Of a DNA stretch of 18,112 nt, positions 1 through 5,992 are shown piece by piece. Origin of the DNA: a candidate division TA06 bacterium DG_78 (GTDB taxonomy: Bacteria > Hydrothermota > Tepidihabitantia > SM23-42). The notes beneath the pieces were generated by a model that saw only the letters and a program-made list of their open reading frames with translations, searched no databases and was not told where the DNA came from. A program made the translations under genes and the position numbers. How positions within the stretch are numbered: position 1 is the stretch's first letter; each line of letters starts with the position of its first letter. Location: positions 1-18,112 of the forward strand of contig LJNI01000028.1 of NCBI GenBank assembly GCA_001303225.1, read 5' to 3'.

Positions 1-1502
1 AAAAGAATGAATTCGAACGTATCGTAATTGCTGCCTGTTCACCTAAACAGCATGAAGGAACCTTCATGGAAGTCATGGAAAACGCTGACCTCAACCCTTA
101 CATGTTCCAACTTGTTAATATCCGTGAACAATGTGCTTGGACGACGCCAGATAAAGAAGCCGCAACCGATAAGGCATTACGGACCCTACGTGCAGCAATA
201 AATCGAGTAAAACATCATACCCCGCTTGAAGCGAAAGAAATTGAGTGTAACTCTGATGTCATTGTCATTGGGAGTAGTATTACCAGTTTAGAAACTGCTC
301 TTAGAACAGCTCAAAGAAACCGGAAAGTTTACTTAATAGCAGAAGATGCGCTGAGCAGTTCTCTAAAAAATTATGGGATGCTTTTACCAAGTATGAAATC
401 TACTGAAGAATTTTTTAAAGCAAAGATTGAGGAAATAAAGAAAAACAAACAAATCGAAGTTTTCGAAAACAGCAAAATCGAAGAAATACTTGGTTTTTTT
501 GGTAACTTTGTCGCCACCATTAAAACTAATGAAAATAAAGATGTTCAGTTAAATGCAGGTTCAGTAGTCCTTGCAATTGATGCACAATCATATGTACCAA
601 AAGGATTGGATAAATTTGGCTATGAAAAATTTGATGATGTTTATACTGCTAATCAATTTGCACAGATGAGTGTCGATAAGATAAAAACAAAATCAGGTAT
701 CCCACCCAAATCGGTTGCAATCATTCACTGCGTTGGCAGGAAAAAATTAGGGTATTGTTCAAAAGCCTGTTGCGTGAACTCGATGAGAATCACCCGATAT
801 ATTAAAAAGCAATTAGATGGAACAAGTGTCACGCAATTTTACAAAAACTTGTGTCTCCCGGAAAAAAGATATGATAATTACTATAAAGAAACAAAAGAAA
901 GAGGCGTTGAGTTTATAAGATATAAAGACATTCAAGTTGTGCATGAAAATGCAAAATTGGTAATTAAATATAAAAATGAAAATGGCAAAGAGGATAAACA
1001 ATCAGTTGATATGATAATACTTTCAACAGGGCTCGTGCCTGACCCGAGGATAAAAAAATATTCGAATATGTTTAATATTCCAACCGATGAATATGGATTT
1101 TTGAAAGAAGAGCATACCAAACTCGGACCCGTCTCCACAACAACCGAAGGTGTATTTGTTGCCGGAGGCATGCATGGGCCAGGTGAAATTAATGATTCAA
1201 TAACCCAGGCCGCTGCTGCCGCTGGCAAGATCCTCTCCTCGCTCGTTCCAGGAAGACGTCTGCAACTGGAAACTAAAACCTCAAACGTTTCCGAGGCAAT
1301 GTGTGTAGGCTGTGGTGTTTGTGTAACTATCTGTACGTATGGAGCCGTAAAAATTGATGAATCCAGACATATCTCAGTGGTGAATGAGGTCTTGTGCAGA
1401 GGGTGTGGTAACTGTGCTGCAGCCTGTCCATCCGGTGCTGCACGACACAGACATTTCACCACAAAACAAATAGCCCAAGAAATGATGGAAATGCTAAAAT
1501 GA
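1..1502 (+). CDS. hdrA: HdrA-like heterodisulfide reductase subunit A, 5' truncated, degenerate FAD motif
   Basis: The frame is open from base 3 and the first codons (VIAACSPKQHEGTF) match the HdrA N-terminal domain, so the gene starts before the window; the Met at 66 is internal. Residues below count from that Met. The region NPYMFQLVNIREQCAW is typical of HdrA. Where HdrA carries the GGGxAG dinucleotide motif this protein has GSSITS (69-74), and the ferredoxin insert that normally follows is absent. The later HdrA cluster motif is kept (C222, C231, C235, C236), as are the FAD-domain end (GVFVAGGMHGPGEINDSITQAAAAAG) and two C-terminal 4Fe-4S sites (C413/416/419/423 and C444/447/450/454). It overlaps the next gene by 4 bp (ATGA). 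I infer an electron-transfer or structural HdrA paralogue that may bind FAD weakly or not at all. Family assignment is firm; loss of FAD binding is inference. Confidence 0.9.
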   Translation, partial: KNEFERIVIAACSPKQHEGTFMEVMENADLNPYMFQLVNIREQCAWTTPDKEAATDKALRTLRAAINRVKHHTPLEAKEIECNSDVIVIGSSITSLETALRTAQRNRKVYLIAEDALSSSLKNYGMLLPSMKSTEEFFKAKIEEIKKNKQIEVFENSKIEEILGFFGNFVATIKTNENKDVQLNAGSVVLAIDAQSYVPKGLDKFGYEKFDDVYTANQFAQMSVDKIKTKSGIPPKSVAIIHCVGRKKLGYCSKACCVNSMRITRYIKKQLDGTSVTQFYKNLCLPEKRYDNYYKETKERGVEFIRYKDIQVVHENAKLVIKYKNENGKEDKQSVDMIILSTGLVPDPRIKKYSNMFNIPTDEYGFLKEEHTKLGPVSTTTEGVFVAGGMHGPGEINDSITQAAAAAGKILSSLVPGRRLQLETKTSNVSEAMCVGCGVCVTICTYGAVKIDESRHISVVNEVLCRGCGNCAAACPSGAARHRHFTTKQIAQEMMEMLK

Positions 1503-2626
1503 AAGGCAAAATTATTACGTCACAGAATGGCTTAAACCAAGCCATCAAGGGGATTTTAAAATCCCTATTAGAAAAAGGTCTTTTTGACGCGATACTCGTT
1601 CCAACCCGGGTACCCTCTGGAGAATCATTCGTCTATCTATTGATAAAAGACAAAAATCTTATCGAATCATGTACTCCCTTACCACCTATCATGCCAATCC
1701 AGGGAGCACGCGCATTAAGAGAACTAACCCGGCTTGGTAAAACTAGTCTAAAAATTTTATGTGTGATGCGCCCCTGTGAAGTCCGTGCATCTGTAGAATT
1801 ATCTAAATTAAAACAAGTTAATCTGGAGAACATATCATTTATGAGCATTGATTGTCCAGGTGCATTTATACTCAAAGATTATATTAATGATCCGGAAAAA
1901 TTCGATAAATTATATCAAAATACATTAAAAGACTGGGAAGGAGAAAATATTCGACCGAGCTGCAATATCTGTGTCCGTTTTAGTCACCAAGATACACCTG
2001 CCGATATACATATTGGAAAGATTGGCATGAAGGAAAATGGAGTGATTATTGTACCATTGAGTACACAGAGTAATGAGCTCCTTTCAAAAATTGACATTGA
2101 ATGCACCCAAGAGACTACTGAATGGCAGACAGGGATAAAAGAAAAGTTGCAGAAAAAGGCAGAAAACAGAAACAAGGCTTTTTCTGAATTGAAGGGTAAT
2201 GTATCAGGCATGGAAAATCTCAATAATTTCTTTTCAAATTGCATAAATTGCCACAACTGTATGAGAGTATGTCCAATTTGCTATTGTCGCCAGTGCTTTT
2301 TTGATTCGAGTGACGAGGTAAGAATTGCAGCTGAAAACTATTTTTCACGAGCACAAAATAAAGGTGGTATCAAATTTCCTACGGATATGATATTTTTTCA
2401 TCTCGGTAGGATGTCCCACATGGGGATATCATGCATAGGCTGTGGAGCCTGTGAGGATGCATGCCCCATGGACGTACCAATTGCCCAGGTATTTGAGTTT
2501 ATGGCTGATGAGCTTCAAAAAATGTTTAATTATATACCTGGCAGAGACAGGGAAGAACAAATACCCGTGTTAATATATAAAGAAGACGAATTACATGAAT
2601 ATGAGGATATGGAAGATCTAAAATGA
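1499..2626 (+). CDS. FrhB/FdhB-family iron-sulfur flavoprotein (first of a tandem pair)
   Basis: This 375-residue cytoplasmic protein resembles the beta subunits of F420-reducing hydrogenase and formate dehydrogenase. Such subunits bind FAD and exchange electrons with F420, NAD(P)H or ferredoxin. The FrhB C-terminal-domain signature is visible at 89-119 (VMRPCE at 89-94, then a conserved IDC), followed by CNIC at 155-158. The C-terminal half carries an unusual Cys-rich run (C248, C251, C254, C258, C261, C263, C266, pattern CxxCxxCxxxCPxCYCxxC) and a classical 4Fe-4S site (C312, C315, C318, C322). The ATG overlaps the stop of the HdrA-like gene (ATGA) and its own stop overlaps the next ATG in the same way, so the genes are translationally coupled. 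It is probably an electron-entry subunit docking on HdrA. Family is fairly sure; the electron donor cannot be read from sequence. Confidence 0.8.
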   Translation: MKGKIITSQNGLNQAIKGILKSLLEKGLFDAILVPTRVPSGESFVYLLIKDKNLIESCTPLPPIMPIQGARALRELTRLGKTSLKILCVMRPCEVRASVELSKLKQVNLENISFMSIDCPGAFILKDYINDPEKFDKLYQNTLKDWEGENIRPSCNICVRFSHQDTPADIHIGKIGMKENGVIIVPLSTQSNELLSKIDIECTQETTEWQTGIKEKLQKKAENRNKAFSELKGNVSGMENLNNFFSNCINCHNCMRVCPICYCRQCFFDSSDEVRIAAENYFSRAQNKGGIKFPTDMIFFHLGRMSHMGISCIGCGACEDACPMDVPIAQVFEFMADELQKMFNYIPGRDREEQIPVLIYKEDELHEYEDMEDLK

Positions 2627-3720
2627 AGGCATTGAAGATATCCAAACTACCCGATGATGCAATTCGGGAACTACTGCTATCTTTATTTGAACGCAAAAAA
2701 ATAGGAGGCGTGTTTGCACTCGCCAAGACTAATACACATAATTATGCTTACGCGCTTATAACAAATAAAGAGCTATTAAAAAACATTACACCGACCATCC
2801 CCTTGATGCCAGCAAATGCAGGTAAATTGCTCTCACGACTGACAATGATTGAACCTGTAAGCACACCAATTGCCGTAGTGGTAAGACCATGTGAATTACG
2901 GGCACTTTTTGAGCTCGTAAAGCTCGAACAGGCCAAATTAGATAATTTACTATTTGTCAGCTTCACCTGTAGCGGTGTGTATCCAACCAGGTTCATGATA
3001 GATGGAATAGAAAATAAACTGAAAGCATATTGGGAAAATATACGAACTGGTCAAATTCTGCAAGATTTACGTGAATCTTGCAGAATTTGTGAAAATTTTG
3101 TGCCTGATAATGCAGATATAATATTGACGCTTATGGGAAAAGACAATAGTAATGAAAGCATCTTGTTAATAAAAACAGAGAAGGGTAAAAATTTTCTTGA
3201 AGATAAAAGCGGTCAATTGATAGAAGCAGATTTAGAATTAAAAAAAATAGAAAATATGAGAAGTAAGAGAATTGATGAGAAGAAAAGAGTCTTTGCTGAT
3301 TTGAAAACCGAAGATTTTGGAATAAAAGGGTTAACAGAAATTTTTGGCAGATGCATTAATTGTCATGCCTGTAGCAAGGCCTGTCCAGTATGTTACTGCA
3401 AATTGTGTTATTTCGAATCATCCGAAAGTGAATATAGTTCATCAACCCTGGAGAAAGAACTGAATAAAAGAGGAGCTGTAAGGCTTCCTACTGATACTGT
3501 ATTCTATCATGTCGGCAGGCTCATCCATGTTGGTATTACCTGTGTGGGATGTGGGATGTGTTCAGATGCCTGTCCAACCAGCATTCCTGTTTTCACTATT
3601 TTCAACAAAACCGCAGAGCATGTTCAGCAGCTATTCGATTATATCCCAGGGAGAAAAATTGATGAGCAGATACCACTGTCTACATTTAACAAGAAGGAAT
3701 TTGAAGAAGTGGAAGACTAA
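2623..3720 (+). CDS. FrhB/FdhB-family iron-sulfur flavoprotein (second of a tandem pair)
   Basis: This 365-residue paralogue of the preceding gene has the same architecture: VVVRPCE (85-91), FTC ending at C116 in place of IDC, CRIC at 153-156, a Cys-rich run (C244, C247, C250, C254, C257, C259, C262) and a 4Fe-4S site (C307, C310, C313, C317). The two proteins align end to end, including FxYIPGRxxxEQIP near the C-terminus, but most of the intervening sequence has diverged, so this is an old duplication rather than an assembly artefact. Its ATG overlaps the upstream stop by 4 bp, and 2 bp separate its stop from mvhD. I infer a heterodimer with its neighbour forming an input module for HdrA. 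The cofactor (F420, NAD(P) or ferredoxin) is undetermined. Confidence 0.8.
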   Translation: MKALKISKLPDDAIRELLLSLFERKKIGGVFALAKTNTHNYAYALITNKELLKNITPTIPLMPANAGKLLSRLTMIEPVSTPIAVVVRPCELRALFELVKLEQAKLDNLLFVSFTCSGVYPTRFMIDGIENKLKAYWENIRTGQILQDLRESCRICENFVPDNADIILTLMGKDNSNESILLIKTEKGKNFLEDKSGQLIEADLELKKIENMRSKRIDEKKRVFADLKTEDFGIKGLTEIFGRCINCHACSKACPVCYCKLCYFESSESEYSSSTLEKELNKRGAVRLPTDTVFYHVGRLIHVGITCVGCGMCSDACPTSIPVFTIFNKTAEHVQQLFDYIPGRKIDEQIPLSTFNKKEFEEVED

Positions 3721-3722
3721 AC

Positions 3723-4148
3723 ATGACAGAAGATTCATTACCTAGAATTGTTGGCTTTCTATGTAAATGGTGTTCATATGCAGGGGCGGATTTGGCTGGG
3801 GTGAGCAGATTAAAGATGCCGGCTTCTTTGGTTCCGATTAGAGTTATGTGTTCAAGCCGAGTAAATCCTCTCTTCGTTCTCAAGGCATTCTTGAGTGGCG
3901 CAGATGGTATATTGGTTACGGGATGCCATCCTGGAGATTGTCATTACCAAGATGGTAATTATTACACGCGGCGTAGATTTGCATTAACCCAAAAAATATT
4001 TAAAGAATTGGGATTAGAAGCGGATCGCATACGATTATCCTGGATATCTGCTTCTGAAGGTAAAAGATTTGTAGATGTGGTTACCGAATTTACAGAAAAT
4101 CTCAAGACAATGGGAAAAAACTCGATTAAGGCAGAGATTTTCCTATAA
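3723..4148 (+). CDS. mvhD: MvhD/FlpD-family delta subunit, stand-alone
   Basis: This 141-residue protein matches the methyl-viologen-reducing hydrogenase delta subunit, a small [2Fe-2S] protein that passes electrons between a hydrogenase or dehydrogenase module and HdrA. The diagnostic motifs are present: CKWCSYAGAD (C14, C17), RVMCSSRV (C43) and GCHPGDCHY (C68, C73). It lies 2 bp after the second FrhB-like gene and closes the first gene block. A second copy of this domain is fused to the C-terminus of the HdrA encoded at 5989-8097. The stand-alone copy keeps all five conserved cysteines and the fused copy lacks one. I infer that it connects the FrhB-like pair to the degenerate HdrA, though it could instead serve the hydrogenase. 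Confidence 0.9.
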   Translation: MTEDSLPRIVGFLCKWCSYAGADLAGVSRLKMPASLVPIRVMCSSRVNPLFVLKAFLSGADGILVTGCHPGDCHYQDGNYYTRRRFALTQKIFKELGLEADRIRLSWISASEGKRFVDVVTEFTENLKTMGKNSIKAEIFL

Positions 4149-4182
4149 TTACCTAATTTCTTATATTAAAACTATACTTCTA

Positions 4183-4210
4183 TTGACAATAGCGATTTTT
4201 TCCCTATAAT
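4183..4210 (+). promoter_or_regulatory. Consensus sigma70-type promoter upstream of hdrC
   Basis: TTGACA at 4183-4188 and TATAAT at 4205-4210 are both perfect consensus hexamers, separated by 16 nt. Transcription would start near 4217, giving a leader of about 120 nt before hdrC at 4339. The promoter begins 35 bp after the mvhD stop, so hdrCBA can be transcribed independently of the upstream hdrA/FrhB/mvhD block. Confidence 0.8.
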
Positions 4211-4255
4211 AGTTGCATAAACAATGAACAAGAGGTGGGGTTTTAATATAATATT

Positions 4256-4275
4256 TAGCAACAGGAAGGTTGTTA
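4256..4275 (+). other. Leader hairpin in the hdrC 5' untranslated region
   Basis: TAGCAAC (4256-4262) pairs with GTTGTTA (4269-4275), seven pairs including one G-U, around the six-base loop AGGAAG. The loop is purine-rich and Shine-Dalgarno-like, but no ORF begins just after it. The real ribosome site of hdrC (GAGGAG) lies further downstream, about 5 nt before the ATG. It may be a post-transcriptional stability or protein-binding site, or chance. Confidence 0.3.
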
Positions 4276-4338
4276 TCCATATCTATACCTTGGAAATATT
4301 AGAGTATTTGTTTAATGTTAATAGGCTAGAGGAGCATT

Positions 4339-4878
4339 ATGATAGAGTTAAAAAATGCCGATCCTAATTTTAAATGGGAAATTATAAAAAGAGAGGGTGG
4401 CGAAGGACTACTTAAATGTTTTGGATGCAGTGACTGCGCAGCAAGTTGTCCAGTTAGGTACTTTGATGAACGTTATAACCCAAGGAAGATTATCCGCCTC
4501 ACGCTTTTGGGCATGAAAAAAGAAGTTTTATCATCACCCTTTTTATGGTTCTGTGCGCATTGTCATGCCTGCACTGAAAGATGTCCTCAAGGTATCATGG
4601 TTGCTGAGGTGATCAATGCTATCAAGAACTATGCCGCAGAACAGGATTATTGTCCGGAAGGATATAAAATGCAGCTCGACTTACTGAACAAACTCGGCAG
4701 GCTCTATGAAATCGAAGATTTTGACTTAAGAAAGCGAGAAAAACTCGGTTTACCACCGATCAACAAGATAATTTCCGAAGTTGCAAAAATTCTTGAACAT
4801 ACAGGTATAATAGAGCGTGTGCACTCAAAGAATGCCCACGCAAATCTTAAATCCGAAACACGAAATACTAATGAATAA
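4339..4878 (+). CDS. hdrC: Heterodisulfide reductase subunit C (HdrC)
   Basis: This 179-residue soluble HdrC-type ferredoxin has two 4Fe-4S sites, C27/C30/C33/C37 (CFGCSDCAASCP) and C72/C75/C78/C82 (CAHCHACTERCP). In Hdr complexes HdrC relays electrons from the HdrA flavin to the catalytic HdrB. The motif YNPRKIIRLTLLG between the clusters is characteristic of the family. The ATG at 4339 is preceded by GAGGAG at good spacing. There are no membrane segments, so this is not the membrane-bound HdrE/QmoC type. The last residues (KSETRNTNE) are encoded by low-complexity sequence of the kind that makes up intergenic filler, and hdrB does not start until 250 bp later. That is an unusual gap for an hdrC-hdrB pair. 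Confidence 0.92.
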   Translation: MIELKNADPNFKWEIIKREGGEGLLKCFGCSDCAASCPVRYFDERYNPRKIIRLTLLGMKKEVLSSPFLWFCAHCHACTERCPQGIMVAEVINAIKNYAAEQDYCPEGYKMQLDLLNKLGRLYEIEDFDLRKREKLGLPPINKIISEVAKILEHTGIIERVHSKNAHANLKSETRNTNE

Positions 4879-4888
4879 GTTTTTGTTA

Positions 4889-5004
4889 TTCGTCTTTAGG
4901 TGTAGCAGCTCGTATCGTCTATAGGCGTCGTTACATGAATAAAAAATATTATAATCGGTTAACGGTTGCGACACGCGATGCGGTTTCGTGTATAGGTCTC
5001 GTTA
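4889..5004 (+). repeat. Three imperfect 20-bp direct repeats in the hdrC-hdrB gap
   Basis: Copies lie at 4889-4908, 4914-4933 and 4985-5004 and share the core TCGTSTWTAGG. The second and third copies match at 16 of 20 positions (ATCGTCTATAGGCGTCGTTA against TTCGTGTATAGGTCTCGTTA); the first matches mainly over its first 12 bases. The segment is richer in CpG steps than the flanking genes. A frame of 65 codons crosses it (4935-5132), but it has no ribosome site and no recognisable motif, so I treat the stretch as non-coding. Confidence 0.5.
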
Positions 5005-5014
5005 GACGCAACCG
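4963..5014. ncRNA. Candidate structured element, three-way-junction fold
   Basis: CGGTTGCG (4963-4970) is a perfect 8-bp inverted match to CGCAACCG (5007-5014). Inside it ACACG (4971-4975) pairs with CGTGT (4987-4991), and TCT (4997-4999) pairs with AGA (5004-5006) around a CGTT loop, so the 52 bases can fold as a closed three-way junction. An alternative outer stem uses AATCGGTT (4953-4960) with AACCGATT (5010-5017). It lies in the long hdrC-hdrB leader. It could be a cis-acting leader, a processed spacer or a mobile palindromic repeat. No known family is recognised. Confidence 0.35.
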
Positions 5015-5128
5015 ATTTCTGAAAAACGAATCGCCTTTCAAAACCGCCAAACGATATACGGATCGATTAGCCACACTGGATAACGATTCGCAGTATGTTA
5101 AAACTTGGGTCAGCAAAAGGAAATCATC

Positions 5129-5992
5129 ATGAAAAGATACGCATTATTTCTTGGCTGCACAGTACCAGTGAGGGCACAGCACTATGAATTGAGTGCTCGC
5201 AATGTTGCCAAAGAGTTAAACATTGAGTTTGTGGAAATGGATGACGCATCATGCTGTGGTTTTCCCATAAAGGCGGTAGATGCAGAAACATCACTCCTCA
5301 TTGCCGCGCGTAATATTAGCATTGCGAGTACAATGAATCTGAATATCGTAACCCTGTGTAATTCCTGTACAGCAATGCTTTCTGACGCACAGAAGCAGTT
5401 GAAACATAATGAATTTTATAAAAAATTTAAAGAATTAGGTTTTTCGTATCCCCATGACGTCGTTGTAAAGCACTTTGTGCGCGTGCTCTATGAAGAAATC
5501 GGCCTCGACGTACTCAAAAAAGCAGTGAAGAAACCACTGAATATGCTCAAGGTTATTTCGCACTATGGATGCCACTATATGAGGCCTTCACAACTACATG
5601 AATTTGATAATCCTGAAGTACCACATACGTTAGATGAGCTGGTCACAGTCACCGGTGCGCAATCAGTGGAATATGTAGATAAGAAAATGTGCTGTGGAGG
5701 TTCAGTATTGGGTATTGACGAAGCGCTCGCCGTTACCATGGCAAACCACAAATTACACACGGCAAAAAATAGCAACGTAGACGCACTTATTTCAATCTGT
5801 CCTTTCTGCACGGTGATGTACGAGGACAATCAACGCAAGGCAGAAGATAAATTCGAAACACAGTACGGTATTCCTGTGCTGTACTATCCTCAACTCTTAG
5901 GATTGAGTCTTGGTCTGGATAAAAATGCAGTGGGGATAAGATTCAACCGTGTTAAAGCCAGTGCGTTGTTAGAAAAGGTGGGGGTAGCATGA
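5129..5992 (+). CDS. hdrB: Heterodisulfide reductase subunit B (HdrB), catalytic
   Basis: This 287-residue protein has two CCG domains. The first has C10, C42-C43, C77 and C80; the second has C148, C188-C189, C224 and C227. Each fits the CX31-39CCX33-36CXXC pattern that binds the non-cubane 4Fe-4S clusters used to cleave CoM-S-S-CoB in methanogens. All ten ligands are present, so the subunit should be catalytically competent. I chose the ATG at 5129 (AAGGA at 5117-5121, 7 nt upstream) over an in-frame TTG at 5105, because MKRYALFLGC is the normal HdrB start. It overlaps the next gene by 4 bp (ATGA). In a bacterium the disulfide or other acceptor is unknown, so the role as terminal high-potential acceptor is known for the family but its substrate here is not. 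Confidence 0.93.
   Translation: MKRYALFLGCTVPVRAQHYELSARNVAKELNIEFVEMDDASCCGFPIKAVDAETSLLIAARNISIASTMNLNIVTLCNSCTAMLSDAQKQLKHNEFYKKFKELGFSYPHDVVVKHFVRVLYEEIGLDVLKKAVKKPLNMLKVISHYGCHYMRPSQLHEFDNPEVPHTLDELVTVTGAQSVEYVDKKMCCGGSVLGIDEALAVTMANHKLHTAKNSNVDALISICPFCTVMYEDNQRKAEDKFETQYGIPVLYYPQLLGLSLGLDKNAVGIRFNRVKASALLEKVGVA

Noticed and set aside
932..1462. A 176-codon minus-strand frame inside the first HdrA
   Set aside because: It is a shadow of the plus-strand coding sequence, whose cysteine motifs are unmistakable.
1499..3720. The two FrhB-like genes as an assembly duplication
   Set aside because: They differ throughout at DNA and protein level outside the conserved motifs, so they are true paralogues.
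5001..5007. GTTAGAC matches the integron attC core GTTRRRY
   Set aside because: No paired RYYYAAC site is placed to form an attC, there is no integrase, and the motif is short enough to occur by chance.
4963..5014. Possible tRNA because of the cloverleaf-like fold
   Set aside because: At 52 bases it is too short, with no T-arm GTTC, no anticodon arm of correct length and no CCA-side acceptor layout.
4935..5132. A 65-codon frame between hdrC and hdrB
   Set aside because: It has no ribosome site, its composition follows the inverted and direct repeats, it overlaps the hdrB start, and its product shows no recognisable motif.
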